Origin: Thozetella sp. PMI_491
Taxonomy: Eukaryota; Ascomycota; Sordariomycetes; Chaetosphaeriales; Chaetosphaeriaceae
NCBI GenBank assembly: GCA_021432635.1
Contig: MU270054.1
Location: 62,001 to 126,000, forward strand
Direction: 5' to 3'
Length of the DNA: 64,000 bases
The translations under genes and the position numbers were made by a program. Numbering within the stretch: the first letter of the stretch is position 1; each line of letters starts with the position of its first letter. The notes beneath the pieces were generated by a model that saw only the letters and a list, made by a program, of their open reading frames with translations, made no database searches and was not told the DNA's origin. This document shows positions 1 to 10,724 of the stretch, one piece after another.

Positions 1-3000
1 GGTATAACTCCCCGGTGTTTGCACGATCACTGTGCCAGGAACGCTGCCACTGGCCGAGATGGTCGTGACCGTTGTTGGGCCCGCAATCGGGCTTGCCCCA
101 GTCCACATGGTGGTCACAGTCGTATAGACTGGCGGTGTCTGTACCACAACAGTGCCTGGTACCGTGCCGCTGGCAGGGATAGTCGTTACCGTCGTGGGGC
201 CCGCAATGGGGCTGGCTCCTGTGTAGAGTGTAGTCACAGTCGTGTATGACGGTGGTGTTTGTACCACGACCGTGCCCTGTGCGTTGCCAGAAGGAGGGAT
301 GGTTGTCACAGTAGTTGGGCCTGCAATTGGGCTCGCGCCTGTCCACATAGTGGTCACCGTAGTATACGAGCCAGGCGTTTTTACCACGACAGTGCCTTGT
401 GCATTGCCAGATGGCGGGATAGTTGTTACAGTTGTCGGTCCTGCGATTGGGCTCGCGCCCGTCCAAAGTGTAGTCACCGTAGTATAAGAACCAGGTGTCT
501 GCACAATGACCGTACCCTGTGCGTTCCCAGATGGCGGGATAGTTGTTACGGTCGTCGGTCCTGCGATTGGGCTCGCGCCCGTCCAAAGCGTAGTCACCGT
601 AGTATAAGAACCAGGCGTCTGCACAACGACTGTACCCTGTGCATTGCCAGATGGCGGGATAGTTGTTACGGTCGTCGGTCCTGCAATTGGGCTTGCTCCT
701 GTCCAGAGCGTAGTAACTGTAGTATAAGAACCAGGCGTCTGTACAACGACTGTACCCGGCGTTGTGCCACTCTGCGGAATCGTTGTAACCGTTGTAGGTC
801 CGGCAATCGGGCTGGCCCCCGTCCAGAGCGTTGTGATGGTCGAAAATGGTAGTGGTGTTTGTACGTATATAGTCCCCGGTGCCCCGTTCGCGGGAGGTGC
901 CGTCGACACGGTCGTAGGCCCGGTAATCGGGCTGGCGCCTGTATAGGCCGAGGTGACAGTTGTATAGACCCCAGGGGTCTGGACGATTACCGTGCCTGGG
1001 ACAGTACCGCTGGCAGGAATCGTAGAAACGGTCGTAGGGCCGTTGATAGAGTTGGGCCCAGTGTATGGCACCGTAACCGTCGTAGTGCTTTGCGGGGTTT
1101 GAACAACCACCGTGCCAGGGGCAGTGCCGGCAGGCGAGATGGTGGTAACAGTCGTCGGCCCAGCAATAGGGCTCGCGCCAGTCCAAAGGGTAGTTATCGT
1201 CGTGTAAGATGCGGGAGTCTGAACAACCACAGTGCCTTGTGCGTTTCCAGAGGGGGGAATAGTAGTAACTGTGGTTGGCCCAGCAATAGGGCTCGCGCCC
1301 GTCCAGAGAGTGGTGACCGTTGTGTAAGATCCAGGGGTCTGGACAACCACAGTGCCGGGGGCATTTCCAGCTGGCGGGATAGTAGTAACTGTGGTCGGCC
1401 CAGCGATGGGGCTTGCGCCTGTCCAAAGCGTAGTGACCGTTGTGTAAGATCCTGGAGTCTGAACGATAACCGTCCCTGGCGCTGTTCCAGCGGGTGATAT
1501 CGTTGTGACCGTTGTAGGGCCGTTTATGGGGCTGGCTCCTGTATATTGAGTTGTCACAGTCACGTAGCTGGCAGGGGTTTGTACGTATATAGTTCCCGGA
1601 GCCCCGCCGGCAGGAGGAACCGTTGAAACAGTCGTAGGCCCGGTGATCGGGCTCGCACCCGTCCAAAGCGTCGTGACTGTAGTGTATGATCCTGGTGTCT
1701 GAACGATGACTGTCCCTGGCGCTGTTCCAGCGGGTGATATAGTGGTGATTGTCGTGGGACCGCTGATAGAGTTGGCTCCGGTGTATTCCTGAGTAACTGT
1801 TACGTAGCTGGCTGGCGTCTGCACATATATGGTTCCTGGAGCCCCGCCGGCAGGAGGTACCGTTGAAACAGTCGTAGGCCCGGTTATCGGGCTCGCGCCC
1901 GTCCAAAGTGTTGTGACAGTTGTGTACGATCCTGGCGTTTGAACCACAACAGTACCTGGTGCTGTACCGGCGGGAGAGATTGTCGTGACGGTTGTGGGGC
2001 CATTGATGGAATTGGGCCCGGTGTATTCCTGCGTAACAGTCACGTAGCTCGCAGGAGTTTGTACATATATAGTCCCTGGAGCGCCACCGGCAGGAGGTAC
2101 CGTTGAAACAGTCGTGGGCCCTGTGATCGGGCTGGCGCCGGTATAAAGTGTTGTAACGGTTGTGTACGACCCTGGAGTCTGAACAACAACGGTGCCCGGT
2201 GCCGTTCCAGCCGGAGATATCGTAGTTACGGTCGTGGGGCCGTTGATAGAGTTGGGTCCAGTGTATTCCTGAGTGATTGTCACGTAGCTGGCCGGAGTCT
2301 GTACGTATAAAGTCCCTGGAGCACCGCCGGCAGGAGGTACCGTTGAAACGGTTGTAGGACCTGTAATCGGGCTGGCCCCAGTATAGAGAGTAGTCACTGT
2401 TACGTATGACCCTGGGGTCTGGACTACAACAGTACCTGGTGCTGTGCCAGCGGGGGGTATAGTGGTTACAGTCGTGGGGCCGTTGATAGAGTTGGGTCCG
2501 GTGTATTGCTGAGTGGTAGTCACGTAACTGGGAGGAGTCTGTACGAATATAGTCCCTGGAGCACCGCCGGCAGGAGATACTGTTGAAACGGTTGTGGGAC
2601 CTGTAATCGGGCTAGCCCCAGTATAGAGAGTAGTCACAGTCACATATGACCCTGGGGTCTGAACGATAACGGTGCCGGGAGTATTGCCGGCGGGCGGGAT
2701 TGTGGTCACCGTTGTGGGGCCGGCAATCGAATTAGCGCCCGTGTACAGCGTCGTGATGGTCACGTAGCTTCCTGGGGTCTGGACGACGATCGTGCCAGGC
2801 GTGCTACCGGCTGGCGAGATTGTCGTCACGGTGGTCGGCCCAGTGATTTGGTCCGTCCCGGTGTACTGTTGGGTAACGGTTACGTATGAGCCTGGTGTCG
2901 CCACAATGTACGTGCCCGGATCATTGCCTGAGGGCGGAATCGTCGAGATCGTGGTGGCATCCGTGACGGCGGGATCTCCGCCGGTGTACAGGACGGTGCT

Positions 3001-6000
3001 CGTGACGTAGTCGCCAGGCACAGCGACGATGTACGTACCATGCGTCGTCCCGGCAGGCGGCACTGTAGAGATGGTTGTGGGGCCCGCAGGCAGAGGCCCG
3101 GCTCCAGAGTATATGACCGTGGTCGTGTCGAAGCTCGGAGGAACTTGCACAATGTAGGTTCCCAGGACACTGCCGGTCGGCGACACGGTCGAGATAGTTG
3201 TGGGAGACGAGGGCGTGGGGCCGGGGCCCGAGTATACGACGGTAGACGTGACGTACCCGCCCGGGGGGACGCCGACGACGTACGTCCCCGGGGCAGTCCC
3301 GCTTGGCGGAATGGTGGAGATAGTCGTGGGACCGGTCGGCACGGGCCCTCCGTTTCCAGTATAGTAGACGACGGTTACGACGAAGGTGCCCGGGACATCC
3401 ACAATATATGTGCCCGGGGCATTGCCGTTCGGTGGGATAGTAGACACAGTCGTCGGTGAGGCGATTGTGCCCGGTCCGGTCCACTGCTGCGTTGTAGTGA
3501 CGTAACTTGCCGGGACCACCACGATAAAGGTCCCGGAGACTGTGCCACTGGGCGGAATGGTAGATGTGGTAGTCGGGGCGTTGAGGACCCCCGGCCCGGC
3601 ATAGGTCTGCGTGGTCGTGACATAGTATCCTGGAACATCCACAATATAGGTGCCTGGAACATTCCCATTCGGCGGGATGGTGGACACAGTTGTCGGTCCG
3701 GCAATGCTGCCCGAGCCGGTATAGAGCTGAGTGGTTGTGACATAGCTCACAGGCACCTGCACAATGTACGTACCAGGGTCGTTTCCACTCGGTGGGATGG
3801 TTGACACAGTTGTAGGTGCTGGAATAGTTCCCGGCCCTGGGTAGACTTCCGTCGATGTAACGAAGTTTCCAGGAACCTGCACAATATACGTGCCAGGGGC
3901 GTTGCCACTTGGTGGAATTGTCGACACGGTTGTAGGGGCAGGGATAGTTCCTGGCCCCGGGTAGATTTGTGTAGACGTCACATAGTCTCCAGGTATTTGC
4001 ACAATATACGTCCCTGCCGTTGTTCCGCTTGGTGGAATCGTCGATACTGTGGTCGGAGCTGGGATGGTTCCAGGGCCTGGATAGACCTGCGTCGATGTCA
4101 CGTAGATGCCCGGTACCTGGACTATATAGGTCCCTAGCGTCGATCCTTGTGGCGGGATAGTTGATACCGTCGTTGGGGCTGCGATCGTGCCGGGGCCTGG
4201 GTATACCTCCGTAGAGGTCACGTAATCGCCGGGAATCTGGACGATATACGTCCCCGGATTTGAACCACTCGGCGGGACCGTCGATACCGTCGTTGGCGCC
4301 GCGATGGTGCCGGGGCCAGGATACATCTCCATTGATGTTACATAGCTAGCTGGCACTTGCACGATATAAGTTCCCGAAACCGGGCCATTCGGAGGGATCG
4401 TCGAAATCGTCGTTGGGCCAGGGATATTGCCAGGACCTGGATAAGTCTGCGTCGACGTGACATAGCCACCAGGTACTTGTACGATATAAGTGCCCGGCGC
4501 GGAGCCGCTTGGCGGGATAGTCGAGACTGTTGTAGGCGCAGCGATCGTTCCGGGGCCAGGGTATACCTGAGTTGACGTGACAAANNNNNNNNNNNNNNNN
4601 NNNNNNNNNNNNNNNNNNNNNNNNNNNNNNNNNNNNNNNNNNNNNNNNNNNNNNNNNNNCCGGGGCCAGGGTATACCTGAGTTGACGTGACAAAATTGCC
4701 AGGTACCTGGAGGATATATGTGCCGGGCGCGTTCCCATTGGGTGTGATCGTAGAAACTGTAGTTGGTGCCGGAATAGTCCCTGGGCCGGGATATACTTGA
4801 GTTGACGTGACATAGTTGCCGGGCACAGCGACGATATAGGTACCCGAAGTCGTACCTTCTGGTGCCACCGTTGAAACGGTAGTGGGGCCTACTACCGCCG
4901 AGTCGCCGCCCGTATACAGGACGGTCGTTGTTACGTAGCCCACCGGCGTCGCCACGATATATGTGCCGGGCTGTCCATCAGCTGGAGGAATGGTGGAGAC
5001 AGTTGTGGGTGCCGGGATCGCGCCCGGTCCGTCGTACGGGATCGTTGACGTCACATAATCGCCTGGAGTCTGGACAATCACGGTGCCTAAGGTCGGGCCG
5101 TCCGGTGGTACTGTCGTCGTCGTAGGGCCGGGCAGTACGCCGGGCCCGGTATACTGGACTGTGGTAGTCACGTAGCCTACGGGAGTCTCGACGAGCACGG
5201 TGCCGGGGGAGTCACCGTTTGGAGAGATGGTGACGGTAGTAGTGCGTCCAATTGTGCCCGGGCCAGGGAAGGCGGTCGTGATGGTGATATATGAGCCGGG
5301 GTACTCGATGAACACCGTCCCCGGGACTGTCTTGCTGGGAGGTACTGTGATGGTCGTTGGCCCTGTGAGATGCTCCGTACCAGTATAGCGCGTGTAGATC
5401 GTGACGTAGGATGCAGGCGTCGCAACGATGACAGTTCCGGGATTGGCGCCCTTCGGCGGGATGGTCGTCAGCGTAGTCGGTGCCGCAATCTGACCGGGCC
5501 CCGTGTACAGAGTGGTGACTGTGACATAGGAACCTGGCGTTTCTACCACGACCGTGCCATCAGCAGTGCCCCGAGGAGGTATCGTGGTCACTGTCGTCGG
5601 CCCCGCAAGGACGCCCGCGCCCGTGTACTGTCTTGTGACAGTGGTATACTTCCCGGGGGTTGCCACGACCACAGTACCGGGGTTATTGCCCCTTGGAGGA
5701 ATCGTAGTGATAGGAGTCGGCTCGGCGATCTGGCCGGGCCCTGTGTACAGAGTTGAGACCGTTACGTACTGCCCAGGAGTCTGCACGACTACTGTACCCC
5801 AGGCAGTGCCGCTCGGAGATATCGTAGTCACCGTAGTAGGTCCCGCGATAGGATCTGCACCCGTGTACAGGTTCGTGACTGTAGTGTACTGGCCAGGCGT
5901 CTCGATAAGGATAGTACCAGGGACGTTACCATCTGGAGGTACCGTGATAGTAGTGGGTCCCGGAATATCGCCGGGGCCAGTCCAGAGAGTGGTCACGGTG

Positions 6001-7064
6001 ACGTAGGAACCCGGGATATCGACGATAAAGGTCCCTTGGGTGGTACCATCAGGAGGGATGGTCGAGACCGTGGTAGGGCCGTTGATCCTACCGGGGCCGG
6101 TCCAGATAAGTGTAACGGTGGTATAACCGACTGGCGTCTCGACCACGACGGTGCCCGGGGTGGTCCCCTCTGCCGGGATCGTGGTAGTGGTTGGCCCGTC
6201 AATCACCCCCGGACCCGCGTAGACCACAGTTGTGGTGACATAACCTGGTGGTGTCTCGATGAGCACTGTCCCGGGGTTCGAACCATCGGGCGGGATTGTG
6301 ACGGTGATCGGTTCAGTGATCTCCCCAGGGCCGTCGTAGACGGTCGTTGCCGTGACGTAGATTGGAGCAACGGATTCACTCGACGGCGCTGGAGTAGAGG
6401 ATGGAATCGGGCTGGACTCCTGACTAGTAGGTTCAGGGGTTGACGAGGGAATGCTGATCTCAGGACTCGACTGAGGGGTGCTCTCGGGGATGGATGCGGG
6501 CTTGGTAGTGGACGAATGCCAGCCCGGAGGCGTTTCGATGATGATTGTTCCTTTATCGCCGTTTTTACCCGGGAGAGTGATCGTGATAGGCGCCGTGAGC
6601 GTGCTCGGCCCTTCGATGGTCATGGTGGTTGCGTAGATTGCGTCCACATTCTCGCCCGATGAAACTGGGCTCGACTGGGTGATGGGCGGGTATGTAGTCG
6701 TCGGTTCCTCTACGATGACCGTGCCTGGGTCTCCGCTCTTCCCCGGGATCGTGAAGGTTGTTGGACCTGTCAAGTGCGCAGTGCCTGTGTACGGCCGGGT
6801 CTTGGTCGTGCTTACGAGGATGGGAGCGACGCTCGCGGAGCCCGAAGACTCCGCCTCAGTCGGCTTGCCAGAGTCTTCGCCGGTGGTGGGCTCGGCCCTG
6901 ATGAAGATGGTGGTCACATAGGTGAAGCATACAGAATGGGCTGGCGCGAAGACCTCTCCGAATCCTTGGTATGCCCGCCCCTTGGGCCAATGCGGACTCG
7001 CCACGACGCCATGGATGCTCCAGGCGAGAAGGTAAAGCAGGACGAAGCAGGGCATCGCGAACAA
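1..7064 (-). CDS. Giant secreted Thr/Pro-rich tandem-repeat protein, adhesin/mucin-like (C-terminus outside window)
   Basis: Translation from the ATG at 7064 (a second ATG is at 7055) begins with a signal peptide (MFAMPCFVLLYLLAWSIHGVVAS). Diverged repeats follow, then a Ser/Pro-rich linker near residues 190-240, then about 53 copies of a 40-residue unit. Recurring pieces of the unit are YVTVTTLYTG, GPTTVTTIPP and PGTVVVQTPG. The repeats have almost no Cys, Lys or Arg and are rich in Thr/Pro, as expected for an O-glycosylated wall stalk. The pattern recalls yeast flocculin and Als-type repeats, a resemblance judged by eye. No globular ligand-binding domain is visible before the repeats, so any such domain or GPI anchor must lie beyond position 1. 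At least about 2,350 residues fall in the window. The frame appears broken at 4585-4659 only because the N gap is the wrong length; the frame on the low-coordinate side fits a 10-base-longer gap. Function as a cell-surface adhesin is inferred. Confidence 0.75.
361..720 (-). repeat. Recently homogenised triplet of 120-bp units
   Basis: The three consecutive units at 361-480, 481-600 and 601-720 differ at only a few positions, mostly silent. This is far closer than to most other units and points to a recent duplication or conversion. Confidence 0.8.
1561..2640 (-). repeat. 240-bp higher-order dimer within the 120-bp array
   Basis: Two distinct 120-bp unit types alternate. Type A encodes pieces such as GAPGTIYVQTPASYVT and SPITGPTTVSTV. 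Type B encodes GTAPGTVVVQTPGSYVT and NSINGPTTVTT. A-type units begin near 1561, 1801, 2041, 2281 and 2521, with B-type units between them. The effective repeat is therefore 240 bp, about 4.5 copies. Such alternation indicates amplification of a dimer after the two unit types had diverged. Confidence 0.85.
4585..4659. other. Assembly gap (75 N) inside the repeat array
   Basis: The run of N is flanked on both sides by the same roughly 34-base stretch (from cggggccagg to gacgtgacaaa). The corresponding landmarks lie 110 bp apart (4551 and 4661) instead of the 120 bp of the array. If one unit is missing, the gap should be 85 bases. That restores both the repeat period and the reading frame, so the frame change here is an assembly artefact. 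Confidence 0.9.
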
Positions 7065-8167
7065 GAGCTAGCCGCGAGGGCGCTCACCAGCATCGGGAGC
7101 TAGACCAGTCGACTAGATGGCCGCGCAGCTGAGGATGCCTAGGGATAGAGTCGCACCAGGATAGGGGGAAAAGGAGGACGTAAGTTCCACGTCAAGCTTC
7201 GCAAAAAGTGATAGCATAGGTGAGAAGAAGAAATGGACTCTGGCATTGAATGTATGGCAGGATGCCCTGGTCTCCCCTAACCCGCCACCGCGCTCCCCGC
7301 CGTCTCCTCCAACCGCAGCCGGCATGTGCTCTAGGCTATACCCATAGCAAAATCGGGCTAACCACTTGCAACACGCACGCTACAGAGGACGACGATCCCC
7401 GGATTCTGAGTCGCAGCGGCTCCGGATTGACGGGGCCATGGCCAGACTTCCGGCGGCCCCGAAGGACTTGGACGCCGGGCCTCGAAGGGGCTGTGGGTGC
7501 TCTCCATACTGCGAGCGTTTGCGGCGCGAGGAAAGTGGGGGGAGGGCTGAGACAGAACGGTCAAGCTAAGAACTGTGGAAGTACTTGGAGGCGAGCCTCT
7601 ATCACGCCTAGACAGGACGAAGGACAAGTCAGAAGCAGACCTGGTGGGTGGGACGTTGCTGCCGTGGCCGGGCCTCCAGGTGGGGCAACGGCCGCCTAAT
7701 CCGTAGCGGGGTCGGCGCCGTTTGCGGCAGGAAGACTCGTCTCGGATGTAGGACTCGAGCGCCACCAAATGGCGGTAAAACCCAAAAATTAACGGCGCTG
7801 CGCTCGGAGGTTGCTCGCTACCTTATTCTAACGAACCGAGTGCGGCGCCGAGCGAAACTGCAAACGTTTTTACTGTCCCCACTCATGCCCTCTTGAACGC
7901 CTTCTGCCACTCTACTTTTCTCGTCTCCCTGTTCTTACTGGCTCCCTGGCCGAGATTGGAAGGTGGGGCGGGACGAAGCGAAGGCAAAGTCACTGCAATT
8001 TAGGAGGGGGCAGTAACTCGCAGGTTAGAGGTAACTATACCTTTTCTATAACTATCGAACGCAGGCTTATGAGGTGAGTAAGGCTACAGAAATGCTGCAT
8101 ATCGATGAGATACGATGAATGCCTACTAAGTCTAGATGCTTCCCTCCCATCCCGGGCTCCCGTACTG
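7065..8167. other. Intergenic: promoter side of the repeat protein, 3' side of the next gene
   Basis: I see no convincing coding region. Open frames here are short, mutually overlapping and low in family resemblance. The stretch next to 7064 should hold the promoter and 5' UTR of the repeat protein. The part near 7900-8167 should hold the 3' UTR of the minus-strand gene ending at 8168. Confidence 0.5.
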
Positions 8168-9393
8168 TCATGATGTCACTATCCGCGCCGGCGGTCCGAA
8201 CGGTCTATCCACCTCCTTGATGTCGGGATCGGGATCGTACTCCCGGATGTCGTGCTTCTTGAGCACGTGGTTAGCCAGGTCCTCCATAGTCTCGCACAGT
8301 GTATCCTTGTCGCGGTGTCGGTAGCACAAGACGCAAGCGAAGCCGGCGGCCTCGCGGTGGCACTTGATGATGAAGCGGTTCGTCAGCACAAACGGCACCT
8401 CGTCGACGACCTCGCGCATGCGCACCCCGTCCCGCGTGACACGGTCCTGGGCGATCTCCTTGTAGATCTTCCACGCTCGGCCGGGCTGCAGGGGGATCAC
8501 GGCCGCGCAATCCGGGCACGTGCCGGAGCGGCCGTCGGCGAAGGTGTTGTCCAGGGGCTGACGCGTCTGCTGGAGGTCCTCGGCGTAGCGGCAGAAGAGC
8601 GGGCCGTTTTTGCTGAAAGGTACGACGGCCTGGAACTGTAAATACGGATCAGGCTCAGCGGGGTGGTCTCGTAGCGTTGGCGTCGACGAGATCCTCCTCA
8701 CCGGTCCGATCGGCCGCTTCACGGGTGCTGCTAGCAGCAGGCGCTGGTACTGGTCGCGCAGCGCGCGGATGCTGCCCTCGCGGGCGAACTCGGAAGCGTT
8801 GTACAGCTTCTTGACGTCCGGGATCTTACCGGTAAAGAGGGCTTCCTCTAGCATCTTGATGACGGTGCTTTGGAGCGTGATGATTTGGCTCTGGAGCTGC
8901 GTCTGCGTGAGCACTGCGACGGGGTTAGTTGTGCGCCGCCGTCCTCTCCCCCGGAGCGAGACCTACAGTCACCTTCTGCAAACCGGGCGCCCAGTCGCCC
9001 GTAGTCCCGGTCGTACTCCCGTCGTATTAACGGACCGCCAGCCTCCAGGGAGTCCCTGAGGTCCTCTCCCCTCTGCCCCCGCCCCTTCCGCGCATTCTCT
9101 GAGTCGTTCAGGCGCTTCTCGAGCGCGTTGATCTTGTCGTCTTGGCCCCTATCCGTGTTGGCCTGCTTCCGCTTCTCGCTGACGCGGTCGTACAAGTTAA
9201 TGCCGGTGGTGAACGTGCCAATGATGGTGGAGATCAGTGTCGCGATAATAAACCCCTTCTGCACTGGGTGTGAGCGATCCCACAAGATGCACTGGCTGTG
9301 GAGAGCATAGCATACCTTCAAACTCTTCTCCTCGATCATGTTGGCGTAGTTCATACTGGGCGGCTTAAACGGCGCAAAGCCGCCGGACTTCAT
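8168..9393 (-). CDS. Conserved fungal membrane protein with C-terminal zinc-finger-like region, unknown function
   Basis: Exons are 9393-8973 and 8913-8168. The intron at 8972-8914 has a GTGACT donor, a CTAAC branch and a GCAG acceptor. It joins GARFAE to VLTQTQLQSQ in frame, giving 388 residues. One predicted membrane helix (GFIIATLISTIIGTFTTGI) follows the short N-terminus, then a charged, probably coiled-coil stretch (KINALEKRLNDSENARK). The C-terminal part has a CPDC pair and a C2H2-like pattern, CVLC followed by HVLKKH. The family is familiar as an uncharacterised ascomycete protein; I cannot name a function. A further 57-nt in-frame intron at 9315-9259 (GTATGC donor, GCAG acceptor) is likely. 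Removing it brings EEKSLK directly to KGFIIAT and shortens the product to 369 residues. Confidence 0.75.
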
Positions 9394-10724
9394 GCGGAAT
9401 CCTCAGCTTTGGCGCAGTAATTGGAGCTGGCTCCTCGGCCGGGCGGCATAAGGTATTGCCGGTGGTTAACCGCTATGATGTCATCGGTCCCCCAGCGACA
9501 CGGTCCAAGATGGCAGAACGTCGAAAAGACTGGATGCGACAGAACAAAAAGGGACAAATGCTCCAAAGGGAGAAAATAAAGATGGCCAAAGTGACAATAA
9601 CGCAGTTGGGCACGAGCGCGAATTTCAAAATGGGTTCATCTGGACCTTGGGCTTGGCGGCGGGCCCGAGGCCTAACCCAGCCAAGTTATAAGGGTAGATC
9701 GAGGGTCCCATGATTTTCGCGCGGTGCTGCCAAAGTTGGCCAGAAGGGAAGGCCCTGCAGGATGACGACGTAGGGGACGGGATCGGTGGAGGCCCACCTC
9801 GACTTGTCGCACGCTGATTGCACAGCTGGGCCTTGGGCGCAGCCGGCTCTCAACTGCCGCAGGCATGACCCGGACACTTAGCGACACCGCCCTTCTCCCA
9901 GGAGTGATTGGGTTGCCGCCGCTCGCCGTCCGCATTTTCTTGACGCCTCCTCCACTCGTAGCTATCAAGATCGCTAGTCTTTGTGCACGCACTCAAGCCA
10001 CTTGGGACAGTTGGGCATCCGTGTCAGGCCGGCACAGCGAATGGGGAAATTCCCTCCCCCCCCCCCATTTAGACATGGCCGATTGGACGCGTTCTTCGGT
10101 GCAAAATAGCGCACTTTGATCTGCCTAATCCTAGGTTCCAAATGCTCCGATAGGGGGAAGGGATCATCGTACCCCATCCTCTCTCGCGGGGCCTACCCAT
10201 AGGTACATGGGGTGCGCAGACCGATGCCGATCTATGCCACAGTCGAAGGGAAGGTTAGCAGTTGCACGTGCGCCGCCAAATACCTAGCTGCTCCGAGCTT
10301 GGTTGGTCGATTGGTTAGAGCCTCGCGCCGCATACCCTTCTCCCCAGCGCAGCGGGCGCACGGAGTCCGCTCGCTTGACCGTTGGCTGTTGGGCGTGCGC
10401 GGATTCGAGCTAACCAGAGAGCCGGCCCCGTCCGATCAATCGTGCTGCGTGCATACTATATTAGGCAAAGATGGACGATGGGTTATACAACCGCAAAGCG
10501 GTATGACTGTGAATTAGATAAGGTATAAAGGTACATATAAGACATGTCGGGGTATCTCGCATTGCGCTCGTCTACTTTTCTCCTCTCGATCCGTCCCATC
10601 TTCTTTGGTCGCGGGGGGGCGATGCGCAGCTCCTCGTCGCTGCTCGCACCCCGTCCTTTTTTTTTCCCTTTTTGTGCCGTGGTCGCCCTCCCATCTCCTC
10701 TCCCTGATTCGTCTCAGCCCAACC
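9394..10724. other. Intergenic, no gene seen
   Basis: The spacer separates two minus-strand genes. It holds an 11-C run at 10056-10066 and a T-rich tract near 10658-10675, downstream of the peptidase-like stop. No open frame has a recognisable protein pattern. The part next to 9393 should carry the promoter of the zinc-finger-like gene. Confidence 0.5.

Larger units (their letters stand above)
1..6380 (-). repeat. 120-bp tandem repeat array (about 53 units)
   Basis: Related units recur at 120-bp spacing, with phase slips of only a few codons (for example near 3000 and 5100-5400). Each unit encodes 40 residues, so the period is a multiple of three and preserves the gene's frame. Units diverge most near the gene's 5' end (5000-6380) and are more alike at 361-720, 1561-2640 and 3840-4800. 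This suggests local homogenisation by unequal exchange or gene conversion. The array continues past the left edge. Confidence 0.95.

Noticed and set aside
19-4813. Plus-strand and off-frame open frames across the repeat array
   Set aside because: They repeat with the same 120-bp period, have no signal peptide or sensible composition, and are explained by the repeat unit being stop-free in more than one frame.
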